NCBI GenBank assembly: GCA_024638505.1
Contig: JAHEKE010000019.1
Location: forward strand, 25,224-57,842
Direction of reading: 5' to 3'
DNA from: Gammaproteobacteria bacterium
Lineage (GTDB): Bacteria > Pseudomonadota > Gammaproteobacteria > Arenicellales > JAANXG01
Length of the DNA: 32,619 bases
The notes under the pieces were generated by a model. That model saw nothing but the letters and a program-made list of their open reading frames with translations. It did not search any database and was not told where the DNA came from. A program made the translations under genes and the position numbers. Below, one piece after another: positions 1 through 9,136 of the stretch; within the stretch, counting starts at the first letter, position 1, and every line of letters starts with the position of its first letter.

Positions 1-2
1 GG

Positions 3-440
3 TTTATAGGCTTATTGTCATTGGCTGCTTTCATAATGAGTACAACTTTGTACGCGCAGGAAGGCCCGGTAAAGTATCGGCAGAGTGTGATGCAGGCTAT
101 CGGTGGCCATGCAGGCGCAATAGCCCAGATTGCCTATGGCGGTGTTGAGTATAAGGATCATCTGGCTGGACACGTGCTGGCATTGCAGGTGCTGTCCAAA
201 CAGGTTGTACCGGCATTTCAGGCGGAGGTGATAACCGAGGACCCCCCCACGCGGGCCAAAGAAGAGATTTGGAGTAGATGGTCTGAATTTGAACAGCACA
301 CAAACGATTTTCAAGAATCGGTGGCGGCTGTGGCGAAAACCGCTGAAGGTGGGGATTTAGGTGCATTGGCTACGAGTTTGGATCCGCTGTGGGATACCTG
401 TAAAGGTTGCCACAAGCCATTTCGCAAAAAACCTGAATAG
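3..440 (+). CDS. Class II c-type cytochrome (cytochrome c'-like), 5' end outside window
   Basis: Small periplasmic electron-transfer protein with one covalently bound heme. The C-terminus holds CKGCH (C129, C132, H133 counted from the TTG at 15) followed by a short basic tail, the position expected for class II cytochromes, whose four-helix bundle carries the heme site near the C-terminus. The N-terminus is a hydrophobic stretch ending in LYAQEG, consistent with a Sec signal peptide cleaved after Ala. The reading frame stays open from base 3 leftward, and the hydrophobic region continues upstream of TTG 15 (codons F-I-G-L-L), so the real start most likely lies before the window. The diheme cytochrome gene follows 27 bases later on the same strand, so the two are probably co-transcribed and may pass electrons to each other. 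The partner enzyme is not visible. Confidence 0.85.
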   Translation, partial: FIGLLSLAAFIMSTTLYAQEGPVKYRQSVMQAIGGHAGAIAQIAYGGVEYKDHLAGHVLALQVLSKQVVPAFQAEVITEDPPTRAKEEIWSRWSEFEQHTNDFQESVAAVAKTAEGGDLGALATSLDPLWDTCKGCHKPFRKKPE

Positions 441-467
441 AGGCCTTACCTCAACGTAAGTATAATA

Positions 468-1307
468 GTGCGTTTGAGCTACTGCCGGTGGCGCGTGTTC
501 ATTTCTTTGCTTGCATTTTCGGGGTTTGGGCAAGCGGGGACGGTCACTGATCAGGGAGAATACATTCTTCGAGCTGCGGGATGCGTCGCCTGCCATACTG
601 ATGCAGAGAACAATGGTCCTTTCCTGGCCGGAGGACGTGCTTTCGATACAACGCTCGGTACGTTTTATTCTCCAAATATTACCTCCGATAAAGTCAACGG
701 CATCGGAGATTGGACAAAGCAGCAATTCATGGATGCCATAATAAAGGGCCAGGGCCCTGATGGTGTGCATTACTATCCTGTTTTCCCTTATACCTCGTAC
801 TCGGGTGCCAAGTTAGAAGATATCGAGGCGTTGTTCGAATACCTGCGAAAAGTACCAGCGGTAAACAAAAAGAACATCGAACATGATTTACCATGGTATT
901 TGCAGTTTCGCTCAGTCAATCAGATATGGAAGTTTTTTTTCTTTGAATCTCGGACTACACCCATCAATCGAGGAGAGTACCTTGTCAAAATCTTGGGCCA
1001 CTGTGATGAGTGCCATACGCCGCGCAGCTGGTTTGGCGCTATTGAATTTGAGCAACATTTATCAGGGAACAGTGCAGGTCCTGACGGTGAGTCAGTGCCC
1101 AATATCACGCCGGATAAAGAAACTGGTATCGGGCGCTGGGGCAGGTCTGATTTGATTCGCTATCTTAGAAATGGAATGCTCCCAGATGGAGACTTTGCTG
1201 GCGGGGCCATGGTAGACGTTATAGATGAGGGATTGAGTTTTCTCAGCACCTCGGATAGAGAAGCAATTGCCGATTATCTTAAGGGCGTTAAACCCATAAA
1301 GAAATGA
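468..1307 (+). CDS. Diheme cytochrome c (alcohol dehydrogenase cytochrome-subunit type)
   Basis: Exported electron-transfer protein of 279 residues with two cytochrome c domains. The GTG start is followed by an Arg-rich n-region and hydrophobic core (residues about 8-24). Heme sites are CVACH (C39, C42, H43) and CDECH (C179, C182, H183); both domains begin with a GEY motif as in the cytochrome subunits of membrane alcohol, gluconate or nicotinate dehydrogenases. Those subunits usually carry three domains and a C-terminal anchor; this protein has two domains and no obvious anchor. The segment where domain 1 usually shows its Met heme ligand reads PVFPYTSY with no Met, while domain 2 has GGAM. 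It follows the class II cytochrome by 27 bases, but no dehydrogenase subunit is nearby, so its donor is unknown. Confidence 0.88.
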   Translation: MRLSYCRWRVFISLLAFSGFGQAGTVTDQGEYILRAAGCVACHTDAENNGPFLAGGRAFDTTLGTFYSPNITSDKVNGIGDWTKQQFMDAIIKGQGPDGVHYYPVFPYTSYSGAKLEDIEALFEYLRKVPAVNKKNIEHDLPWYLQFRSVNQIWKFFFFESRTTPINRGEYLVKILGHCDECHTPRSWFGAIEFEQHLSGNSAGPDGESVPNITPDKETGIGRWGRSDLIRYLRNGMLPDGDFAGGAMVDVIDEGLSFLSTSDREAIADYLKGVKPIKK

Positions 1308-1404
1308 AATCAACGTTGCGGGAGTGAGTAACTTAATACTTTTCTTATCTTGCGGGATGTTACATTACCCTTAACGATCTGAAGAATGGCAAAGGGTATG
1401 GGCG

Positions 1405-1677
1405 ATGGATTTAAAAATACTTTTGACGGTTTTTGTTGCGGTATTCATAGCTGAGTTAGGTGATAAAACTCAGCTCGCAACCATGTTGTTTGCCGCTGAT
1501 AAAGAAGTTAACAAGTTCACAGTTTTTTTAGGCGCGTCACTTGCTCTGATCGTGGCTTCTGCCATTGGCGTCCTGGCAGGGACTCTTGTCTCTCAGTATG
1601 TAAGTGAAAAATACTTGCACTACGCTGCAGGCATTGGGTTCATTGGAATCGGAATATGGACATTGGTTAAAACTTAG
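1405..1677 (+). CDS. Half-size GDT1/TMEM165 (UPF0016) membrane protein
   Basis: Predicted cation (Mn2+/Ca2+) transporter of the inner membrane. The family signature E-x-G-D-K-T is present as ELGDKT at residues 17-22, followed by QLATMLFA. At 90 residues it has one signature and about three hydrophobic helices, half of the usual two-signature protein of about 190 residues. Half-size members are known and presumably work as dimers. No second half lies next to it: the following gene on the same strand is an ankyrin protein. It starts at an ATG after a GGGTATGGGCG purine-rich stretch. The substrate is inferred from the family, not seen here. Confidence 0.85.
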   Translation: MDLKILLTVFVAVFIAELGDKTQLATMLFAADKEVNKFTVFLGASLALIVASAIGVLAGTLVSQYVSEKYLHYAAGIGFIGIGIWTLVKT

Positions 1678-1715
1678 GCGCGACTCTTTGTATGGTGTTG
1701 CATAGGTCGTTGACG

Positions 1716-2414
1716 ATGTCACATTTTCAGGTCGCTCGGTTCAGGTACATTATTGTTCTTGTTCTCTGCTGGGTATTGGTCTCGAATGCTCAGGTCCCTC
1801 CGTCGCAATCCGATGAGAACGGGTACTCGGGATTATTGGCTGCCGCGGCGCAAGGTAATGTCGCACTCATCAAGTCTCTGATCGCAGCGGGAGAGAAAAT
1901 CGACATAAGAGATGCCCAGGGTCGTACGCCGCTGCACGTGGCAGCATTCCATGCGCATCATGACGCCATGCGCGCCTTAGTCGCCGCTGGAGCAGACCCA
2001 AACGCTCTTGAAAATGACCGTTACGATATCGTAACGATTGCGGCTGTCGCCAATGACGTTCCCACCCTCGACTTGTCGCTTGCCCTGGGCGCGAGCGCAG
2101 GAAACGTTACCAGCCGCTACGACGGTACGGCGCTGATAGCCGCCGCACATCTGGGTCATACCGAGGTAGTGCGTGCCCTCATCGAAGCTGGTGCGCCGCT
2201 GGATCACGTGAACAATCTGGGATGGACCGCACTCATTGAGGCGATCGTGCTTGGTGATGGCGGCGAGCAGCACGTCGAAACACTGGTGGCCCTGATTCAG
2301 GCCGGAGCAAACGTCAATTTAGCGGATCGAAACGGGCGGCCTCCACTTGAATTGGCGCGTATACGCGGATATCAAACCATGGTCGAGCTGCTGCGGCAGG
2401 CAGGCGCACGGTGA
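1716..2414 (+). CDS. Secreted ankyrin-repeat protein
   Basis: Protein of 232 residues from the ATG at 1716 (an in-frame ATG at 1692 gives 240). The chosen start gives a compact signal peptide: a short basic n-region, a hydrophobic core and cleavage near SNAQ. The rest is about six ankyrin repeats, shown by units such as GRTPLHVAAFHAHHDAMRAL and AAHLGHTEVVRALIEAGA with the spaced G-TPL-A and G-D-N residues. Ankyrin repeats bind proteins; no enzymatic domain is visible. It follows the GDT1 gene closely and ends 15 bases before the convergent HlyD gene. Periplasmic ankyrin proteins are sometimes linked to oxidative-stress defence, but nothing here fixes the partner. Confidence 0.88.
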   Translation: MSHFQVARFRYIIVLVLCWVLVSNAQVPPSQSDENGYSGLLAAAAQGNVALIKSLIAAGEKIDIRDAQGRTPLHVAAFHAHHDAMRALVAAGADPNALENDRYDIVTIAAVANDVPTLDLSLALGASAGNVTSRYDGTALIAAAHLGHTEVVRALIEAGAPLDHVNNLGWTALIEAIVLGDGGEQHVETLVALIQAGANVNLADRNGRPPLELARIRGYQTMVELLRQAGAR

Positions 2415-2429
2415 ATCACGGATTGATAG

Positions 2430-3626
2430 TTACCGCTTCTTCACTCTTCGCTCGTCCTCAACCTTATCGCTTGGATGGTTGATCACCAGATCGCCTTCTT
2501 CTAAACCGTCCAATATCTGTGCACGCAACCCATTGCGTTGGCCGACTTTGACTTCTTGACGTCTGGCGCGTCGATCTTTAATCACAAACACAGCCCAGCC
2601 ACCGTCGTAGCGGAACAGGCTGCTAGTCGGTACCTGCAGGACGTTGTCTTCGTGCCAGATAATGAAGCGCGCCTCAACGCGATAGCCGTCGCCTAGGCGC
2701 TGCCACTTTTCCTGTGGTGAGGTGAAGTCGGAAATGATAAGCACTCTTTGCTCTTCTACGCCGAGGGCCGAGATCTTCGTGAAGCCGACAGGTTCAATAA
2801 CGCGTACGACACCTTCCAAGGGATGATCTCCTCCCCAACGTTCGAAAAGTACCTTCATGCCTGGTTGGATTTTCACTGCATCGGCAGAAAGCACGTCCAC
2901 TTCTATTTCCAGTGCCGAGGGGTCACCCACTTCCAGCAGCGGATCTCCGGTTCGCACCGGGCCTTCGCATTCGTGGTCGACTTTCAAAATCTTGCCGGTG
3001 ACAGGCGAATAAATCGGCACTCGTTCAGTCGGCGTTGAGCCCTGGCCGGCAGTGTATTCAAGCACGGTTTGGGCGGCTTGTAGCTCATATCTGGCTACTT
3101 CTACCTGGAAATCGGCGGAACGTTTCGCGGCCGCGGTTGTCGTCGCTTCAGCTACTGCCTTATCTAGTACGTCGCGTGAAATCAACTTCTTTTCCATCAG
3201 CTGTCGGAAGCGTTTGAGTTCAGCGTCGGCAAGCTGCTGCGCCGCTACAGCGGTTCGGACCTGCTCTTCCGCGGCGCGCAAAGCCGATTCAGCGGCAGCG
3301 ACCTGTGCTTTCGCTTGGGCACGGCTGCGTGCATCTAACACTTGGGATTCCAAGGGAGTAATGCTCAGTAAAACCTGATTCTGCATAACCTGGTCACCGA
3401 CCTCCAGCTCCACACGACAAGCAACTCCATCAACCGGCGCGGAAATGACATAGCGATCGATAACCCGCGTTCGACCTTCTTCTTCAATGGTGACCAGCAG
3501 GGGTGCGCGCTCGACCGAGCTGGATTCGACTAGAACGGGCTGCGGCCAGAATCCCCATAGCAATGCCCCGAGTATCAGGACAACGACTAGCGCCAAAACC
3601 GGATGTTTTCGTAATGCATCGATCAA
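2430..3626 (-). CDS. HlyD/MacA-type periplasmic adaptor of an ABC exporter
   Basis: Membrane-fusion protein of 398 residues. It has one N-terminal membrane helix (about residues 8-26), a biotinyl-lipoyl-like half motif (RYVISAPVDGVACRVELEVG), an Ala/Glu/Gln-rich coiled-coil hairpin of about 100 residues, the second lipoyl half (IYSPVTGKILKVDHECEG) and a beta-barrel domain. It would link the permease to an outer-membrane channel. The start is TTG at 3626: the only good Shine-Dalgarno, AAGGAG, sits inside the stop region of the permease gene at the right spacing, while the nearby ATG is out of frame. Third gene of the operon, 4 bases after the permease, so translationally coupled. No outer-membrane channel gene is adjacent; a TolC-like protein would have to come from elsewhere. 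Confidence 0.92.
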   Translation of the reverse strand: MIDALRKHPVLALVVVLILGALLWGFWPQPVLVESSSVERAPLLVTIEEEGRTRVIDRYVISAPVDGVACRVELEVGDQVMQNQVLLSITPLESQVLDARSRAQAKAQVAAAESALRAAEEQVRTAVAAQQLADAELKRFRQLMEKKLISRDVLDKAVAEATTTAAAKRSADFQVEVARYELQAAQTVLEYTAGQGSTPTERVPIYSPVTGKILKVDHECEGPVRTGDPLLEVGDPSALEIEVDVLSADAVKIQPGMKVLFERWGGDHPLEGVVRVIEPVGFTKISALGVEEQRVLIISDFTSPQEKWQRLGDGYRVEARFIIWHEDNVLQVPTSSLFRYDGGWAVFVIKDRRARRQEVKVGQRNGLRAQILDGLEEGDLVINHPSDKVEDERRVKKR

Positions 3627-3630
3627 TCAT

Positions 3631-5994
3631 TTACTCCTTGGTCTTGAGTACGGCTACCATATTGAGATGGCTCAGATTACGCCAGATCATCAGTGCGGAA
3701 ATTAAGGATGACGCGATGACCACCGTAGCGGCAAAGGCGTAAACGTCCCTTCCCAGCACCAGTGGAATGCGGTAGAGGTCGGTGTCAAATTCAAAGGCCA
3801 GGTAGGCACACAGCCCGTAACCGATAAGCAAGCCCAAAGGGATCGCCACCAGCGTGAGCAAAGCCATCTCGCCCAACAAGATGTAGGCAACCTCGCCACG
3901 TCGAAATCCCAGCACACGGAGGCTGGCCAGCTCCCGATTGCGCTCAGATAGGGCGATGCGCATACTGTTGTAAACTACGCCAAAGGCAATGCTGCCGCCG
4001 AGCAGGGTCGTGATAAAAGTGTAGAACAACACCTGTTGTGCAACATTCTCATAAAAGGAATCAATCGCTGATGCCTGCTCGACTACCCCGGCGATACGGG
4101 GCATATCTTTCAGTTCACGATACACCTCACGTTGGTAACGCTCATCTACTTTTAAAAACGCACCGGTGATCGCGTCGCCTTCCTGCAGCAGGCGATTCAA
4201 AGCATGTCGCTGCATATAAGCATTCATCCCTAAGTCCTGTTGGGCAGTCCCGGCTACCGGCACTTGAACGATTGGGCGATTACCCTCCAGCACTTCGATT
4301 GTCAGCATCTCGCCGGGTTTGATTTGTAATAATGCGGCCAGGTAGTCGGTAAGCACCACGCCCTGCTGAGGAAGTTCAATCTCGTTTAGCTCAGCATCGA
4401 GCAAACGCATTAGCTTGCCATCGCCATGTATACCCTGCATTGAGGTGCGGTAGAAGCGATGTTCAAACATGAGCTTGACGGGTGCGATGCGAAAGCCCTC
4501 CACATGTTCTACTCCTTGCACACTGTGCAGTGAATAAAGTGAATTCATCGAAGTCGAATCGGTGTAAATGACAAAAAGATCCTCATGCTGACTCAGACCG
4601 TATTGCACCTCGATCATTCGATCGATGGCGCCTTGTTGAAAGCCGCCCACTGTCATCACACCGCAGGCCATCGCGATGCCAAGGGTGGTGAGCAGCGACT
4701 TCATAGGTCGGCGTTCGATGTGGCGCAGAATCATACGCGTGGGCTGGTTGAACCAGCTTTGCAGGCCCAGCCGCTCAACCAGGGTGGAATGATAAGTGGG
4801 CGGCGGCTCTGGATGCATCGCCTGAGCCGGGGGCAGACTGGCAGCGTTACGCGTCGCATACAGCGTACCCAAGATGGCTACTAGCATGCTGATGATTGCC
4901 GCGGCAAAGATAACCTGGGGTTTGAGCACGTATATCATGAACGGCAGGCTGAATAGGCCCATGTAGGCTTTGCTCAGTTCCTTGCCCAGCAAAATACCAG
5001 CCGCAATACCTCCGAGAACGCCGACAGCCACAACAATAAGCACCAGCTTGGCGTAGTGCATGCCAACCGCAAAATTACTATAGCCAAACGCTTTGAGGGT
5101 CGCAATCTGTTCGCGTTCAAGAGTGATTAAACGACTGATCACGACGTTGAGTAAGAACGCCGCCACACCGAAAAATATAATGGGGAAAACGGTCGCCACT
5201 GTTTCCTGCTGTTTAAGTTCTTCGGATAAAAACCGATGGGATAGCTGATCTTTTCTGGCAATGGCTCCGATGCCACCGTAGGTTTTCAACAGGTTATCCA
5301 GTCGATCGATCACTTCCCGTTCGTGGCTGCCCTCGGCTAATTTCAGGGTAACATTGTTGAAAGCACCTTCCATGTCATAGGCAGTGGCCAAAGGATTTCT
5401 TGCCATCCAGAACACACCGTAACGCTGATTGTCCGGAAACATTGCCCCAGGCGCGATCTGGTAAATGTATTCCGGTGACTGGGCACGGCCAACCACGGTC
5501 AACGTTTTACGCCGGCCATTGATGGTGGCGTCTAACTGATCGCCTGCTCGCAGGCCGTGTGCCAGGGCGAAGCGCTCGCTAATCAGTACCTCATTATTAC
5601 GACCCGGGGTAAACAGTCGGCCCTGGTGCAGATAGATCTGGTTTAACAAGCCCTGGCCGTCATCAGGTAACGATACCAGGTGGCCGCTGACTGGGTCGTT
5701 AAAGCCGGGCACGTCGATATTCACATAGGCTACTACCCGTGTTTCAACTTTGTCCACGCCCGGGATGGCCGCTATCCGCTCAGCCAGGGACAGGGGCGCA
5801 CGCTTGAGCGAAGCAAATACGTCGGCAAAGTGGTGTTCCCGATAATAATTTTCGCGGGTTTCATACAGGGAATCCAGAGTACTCAAGGACATGATAAAGA
5901 TGCCCACACCACCAGTGATTACCAAGGCGATTGCTACCACCTGCATGCGCATATTCCACAGTTGACGCCACAGCTTTTTATCAAGAACTTTCAC
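3631..5994 (-). CDS. ABC transporter permease with two FtsX domains
   Basis: Inner-membrane permease of 787 residues. It has a membrane helix near residues 18-38, a periplasmic MacB-type domain, a first FtsX core (three helices about residues 270-385), a second N-terminal helix and periplasmic domain, and a second FtsX core at the C-terminus (about 660-780). This duplicated layout is that of the large ABC permeases that act with a LolD-like ATPase and an HlyD adaptor. It starts with GTG 6 bases after the ATPase stop, with a GGTGAG site inside the end of the ATPase gene. Substrate unknown: such systems export lipids, lipoproteins, peptides or drugs. Confidence 0.92.
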   Translation of the reverse strand: MKVLDKKLWRQLWNMRMQVVAIALVITGGVGIFIMSLSTLDSLYETRENYYREHHFADVFASLKRAPLSLAERIAAIPGVDKVETRVVAYVNIDVPGFNDPVSGHLVSLPDDGQGLLNQIYLHQGRLFTPGRNNEVLISERFALAHGLRAGDQLDATINGRRKTLTVVGRAQSPEYIYQIAPGAMFPDNQRYGVFWMARNPLATAYDMEGAFNNVTLKLAEGSHEREVIDRLDNLLKTYGGIGAIARKDQLSHRFLSEELKQQETVATVFPIIFFGVAAFLLNVVISRLITLEREQIATLKAFGYSNFAVGMHYAKLVLIVVAVGVLGGIAAGILLGKELSKAYMGLFSLPFMIYVLKPQVIFAAAIISMLVAILGTLYATRNAASLPPAQAMHPEPPPTYHSTLVERLGLQSWFNQPTRMILRHIERRPMKSLLTTLGIAMACGVMTVGGFQQGAIDRMIEVQYGLSQHEDLFVIYTDSTSMNSLYSLHSVQGVEHVEGFRIAPVKLMFEHRFYRTSMQGIHGDGKLMRLLDAELNEIELPQQGVVLTDYLAALLQIKPGEMLTIEVLEGNRPIVQVPVAGTAQQDLGMNAYMQRHALNRLLQEGDAITGAFLKVDERYQREVYRELKDMPRIAGVVEQASAIDSFYENVAQQVLFYTFITTLLGGSIAFGVVYNSMRIALSERNRELASLRVLGFRRGEVAYILLGEMALLTLVAIPLGLLIGYGLCAYLAFEFDTDLYRIPLVLGRDVYAFAATVVIASSLISALMIWRNLSHLNMVAVLKTKE

Positions 5995-6000
5995 TTTGTC

Positions 6001-6750
6001 TCACCAGCTTAATTCACTTGGTGTGAGCTTGGTTTGATTGACGCGTATATCGCTTATACGTCCGTCGCCTAGATAAATCACTCGATCTGCCATATGCGCA
6101 ATAACAGCATTATGGGTAATCACGGCAGTAGTGGTGCCCGAATCCTGGTTCACCCGTTGCAATGCTTCGAGCACAGATATGCCGGTTTTGGAATCGAGCG
6201 CGCCAGTCGGCTCGTCACATAGCAGCACATCGGGATTCTTGGCGATCGCGCGGGCAATGGCGACCCGCTGCTGTTCGCCACCGGAGAGCTGCGCTGGAAA
6301 ATGATCCGCACGTGCCCCAAGCCCAACCAGTAACAGTGCTTGTTTCGGTTCCATCGGGGCTCTCGCAATTTCTGTTACCAAAGCGACGTTCTCTCGCGCA
6401 GTAAGGCTGGGAATCAGGTTGTAAAACTGGAACACGAAGCCAACATGAAAACGCCGGTAGTCGGTCAACTCACTTTCGGTCGCACGGGTTAAATCACGGT
6501 CGCGGTAAAAGACATGCCCCTCGGTTGGAGTATCCAGCCCGCCGAGTATATTTAACAACGTGGATTTTCCGCTGCCTGAGGCACCAAGCAGCACCGTAAA
6601 CTCGCCGCGGTATAGATCTATATCTACTCCGCGTAAAGCATGCACTTGGACCTCCCCCATCTGGTAGACTTTAGTAACGCCATGAGCGTGGAACACAGTG
6701 TCTTTATCTAACGGCTGATGGTTGATTTGCTTGTCTTGTTTCATATCCAC
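6001..6750 (-). CDS. ABC transporter ATP-binding protein (LolD/MacB type)
   Basis: Cytoplasmic ATPase of 249 residues that drives the FtsX-type permease downstream. Walker A is GASGSGKST (residues 56-64), the Q-loop is [10 protein letters not shown], the signature is [14 protein letters not shown], Walker B is [11 protein letters not shown] and the H-loop is VITHN. It is the first gene of the ATPase-permease-adaptor operon, and the three genes are separated by only 6 and 4 bases. An N-terminal extension of about 20 polar residues precedes the ATPase fold; an internal start is possible but none is clearly better. Confidence 0.94.
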   Translation of the reverse strand: MDMKQDKQINHQPLDKDTVFHAHGVTKVYQMGEVQVHALRGVDIDLYRGEFTVLLGASGSGKSTLLNILGGLDTPTEGHVFYRDRDLTRATESELTDYRRFHVGFVFQFYNLIPSLTARENVALVTEIARAPMEPKQALLLVGLGARADHFPAQLSGGEQQRVAIARAIAKNPDVLLCDEPTGALDSKTGISVLEALQRVNQDSGTTTAVITHNAVIAHMADRVIYLGDGRISDIRVNQTKLTPSELSW

Positions 6751-7185
6751 TGACGCCTGTTGTGCAATATTACTGTTGCAGCAGCGGGTAGTGTTTGATC
6801 CTGATCAGAATTGACAGTTTGAGGCGGAAGGCGCAGTCGATGATGGTGTAACTTAGCGCTATACGTCTTCGACTCGTGGTACTGGTTAACTTGCCGTTAA
6901 CTTGCATGCGGATATCGCGGGTTCGACCACGCTGGTACAGCAGGATGAACGTCTGGCCCACGAGCGCATGTAAAACGCCTTCCGACAATTGAGCGATACC
7001 GTTGCGCAGTATCATGGGCAGGTAACAGAGCTTCGGGGTGATGCTGCCTGTTCCGAGGAGGCGTTTTCCTCTACTTGGCCGGATTGATCACGCTCTCCCG
7101 AATTTTCCTTCGACGCGAAGGGAAGAAAGTGGGGACACCGTTGGTGGAAAGGGCAGCCTACGTTTTTTCTTGAAGCGCCCCGACT
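6751..7185. other. Gene-free gap upstream of the ABC operon
   Basis: This 435-base stretch lies between the ABC operon and the end of the malic enzyme gene, both on the minus strand, so it should hold the operon promoter. An 81-codon minus-strand reading frame (6770-7015) has no recognisable domain, an odd basic composition and no clear ribosome-binding site; I do not call it a gene. I see no convincing promoter or terminator by eye. Confidence 0.4.
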
Positions 7186-8835
7186 CTAGATATAGCTGCG
7201 GTAGACCGGCTGATACATTTTTGACTGCACGAATTCAAGCGTGTTATCAGGGTGCGGTACGGTGGCCAGATCTTGCTCCCACGCTACCTCCGCCACCGCT
7301 GCTGCGATATGAGCAGATACTGCACGAATGTTTGACAGCCGCGGATACAGACGACCTACTTTGAGATCGTCCTCGCTGACCTGATTGGCCAATGTTCTAG
7401 CAGCGGCATGGAACATCTCGTTGCTCACCAGTCGTGCTCCGCTAACCACCACGCCGAAACCGACGCCAGGAAAGATGTACGCGTTATTGCCCTGCCCTGG
7501 CTCAAAGGTCTTCGATCCTAAGATCACGGTTCCGAACGGACTGCCACTGGCGAAAACCGCGTGTCCCTCGGTCCAGCGATAGGCTTGTTCCGCCGTGCAC
7601 TCGGACTTAGACGTGGGGTTAGACAAAGCGAAGATTATTGGACGTTGGTTGAGGCGCTTCATGGATGTAATCACCTCTTGCGTGAAAGTGTTGGGCTGGC
7701 CGGACACGCCGATGATTCCCGTCGGACATAGTGTCTCAACGGCATCAAGGAAACTTTCTACTGGTGCATGATCGTGGGCGTAGGGGACCTTGTGTGCCGA
7801 TAGGTCAGTTCTTGACCTGACGACCAGGCCTCGGGAATCGAAGAACCAGCAGCGACGACGCGCCTCACTTTCGCTCAGTCCCTCACTGCACATAGCACCA
7901 ACGATCATGTCGCCAATGCCGATACCGGCCTCACCCGCACCCAGAAACAAGAAAGTCTGATCGGTCAGGGATCCGCCGATTATACGGGGTGCTGCAAGTA
8001 TACCCGCCAAGGCCACCGCTCCCGTGCCTTGAATGTCGTCGTCAAAAATGCAGACACTCGTACGGTACTCATCAAGCAGGCGAAAGGCATTTTGATTGTG
8101 GAAGTCCTCTAGTTGAATGAGCGCACCTGGAAACACCTCTTGCACCGCTTTAACGAATTCATCGGCAAGCTCATCGTAGTCAGCTCCACGCAGGCGCCGC
8201 TGCCTGAGGCCAATGTAAAGTGGATCGGCCAGCAATGCCTCGTTCTCGGTACCAACATCCAGAGTTACCGGTAAGCAATGTGTGGGATGCACCCCGCCAC
8301 AGGCGGTGTAGAGCGCGAGCTTGCCTACTGGGATACCCATGCCGTCTGCACCCAAGTCCCCAAGCCCCAGAATGCGCTCACCATCGGTCACGACGATGAC
8401 CTGTACTTCTCGATGCGGCCAGTTGCGCAGCACCTCCGTAATCTGACCGCGGTCCTTAGCAGAGATAAACAGTCCGCGGGGTCGCACAAAGATATGGCCG
8501 TATTTCTGACAGGCTTCGCCTACCGTGGGCGTATAAATGATCGGCATGATCTCTTCCAGATTATCGAGGACGACCCGGTAGAATAATGTCTCGTTGCGTA
8601 CCTGCAGCCCCAGAATGTTGAGGTATTGTTCCAGGGGCGTAGATTTCTTGCGGAAGTTCTCCATCGTCCGCATGATTTGTTCTTCTATGGTGTGCACGTG
8701 GGGCGGAAGTAAGCCGCGCAAGCGTAAGGCGTCTCGCTCCGCCTCGCTAAATGCTGTACCCTTGTTCAACGAAGGCTCATGCAGCAGATCCACACCTGTT
8801 GGGATACCGCTTGTCGCTTTGTCTTTACGCTTCAT
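7186..8835 (-). CDS. maeA: NAD-dependent malic enzyme
   Basis: Oxidative decarboxylation of malate to pyruvate with reduction of NAD(P). The 549 residues match the usual length of the SfcA/MaeA type. Visible motifs are IIYTPTVGEACQKYG with the catalytic Tyr, GERILGLGDLGADGMGIPVG followed by the catalytic Lys, the metal site EDFHNQNAF and FDDDIQGTGAV, and the dinucleotide motif FLGAGEAGIGIG. After the second strand comes FFDSRGLV, resembling the DSKGL of NAD-preferring enzymes, so NAD is the likelier cofactor; this is inference. A GGAGG site lies 12 bases before the ATG. The gene stands alone and is divergent from the SGNH-like gene, placing malate-to-pyruvate flux next to no related pathway. 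Confidence 0.96.
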   Translation of the reverse strand: MKRKDKATSGIPTGVDLLHEPSLNKGTAFSEAERDALRLRGLLPPHVHTIEEQIMRTMENFRKKSTPLEQYLNILGLQVRNETLFYRVVLDNLEEIMPIIYTPTVGEACQKYGHIFVRPRGLFISAKDRGQITEVLRNWPHREVQVIVVTDGERILGLGDLGADGMGIPVGKLALYTACGGVHPTHCLPVTLDVGTENEALLADPLYIGLRQRRLRGADYDELADEFVKAVQEVFPGALIQLEDFHNQNAFRLLDEYRTSVCIFDDDIQGTGAVALAGILAAPRIIGGSLTDQTFLFLGAGEAGIGIGDMIVGAMCSEGLSESEARRRCWFFDSRGLVVRSRTDLSAHKVPYAHDHAPVESFLDAVETLCPTGIIGVSGQPNTFTQEVITSMKRLNQRPIIFALSNPTSKSECTAEQAYRWTEGHAVFASGSPFGTVILGSKTFEPGQGNNAYIFPGVGFGVVVSGARLVSNEMFHAAARTLANQVSEDDLKVGRLYPRLSNIRAVSAHIAAAVAEVAWEQDLATVPHPDNTLEFVQSKMYQPVYRSYI

Positions 8836-9136
8836 ATTTCAGAACATCCTCCGCCGCCGACCATGGTTTTGGTTGCTGTAATGAGATCTTGTTTGATAGG
8901 CAAGAAGCGGCGATTATAGGTGATGGTAAAGTCTGTTGGAAATTAAGCAACAAACCGGCCGCACATTTGATAAACTAGCAAACAAATTATGGGCCTGCAC
9001 ACGCGGACGTTAGCTCCGCGGTTCGGTGTTTTTCGTCCTCGATCGAAAACAGTATTACCAACAGTTCTCATTCGTTACCATTTCCTTTTCCTGGCTTTAA
9101 AGTAAATTCACATATCGCACGGTAGAACGCATTTGC
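8836..9136. other. Divergent intergenic region between maeA and the SGNH-like gene
   Basis: About 300 bases that must carry promoters for both flanking genes. The only clear structure is a short inverted repeat, CGCGGA (9002-9007) and TCCGCG (9015-9020), with a 7-base loop and TTTTT about 10 bases later on the plus strand. It could be an attenuator hairpin in the leader of the plus-strand gene, but the stem is short. Confidence 0.35.

Noticed and set aside
6770-7015. 81-codon minus-strand frame upstream of the ABC operon
   Set aside because: No recognisable family, no ribosome-binding site, poor composition; likely the operon's promoter region.
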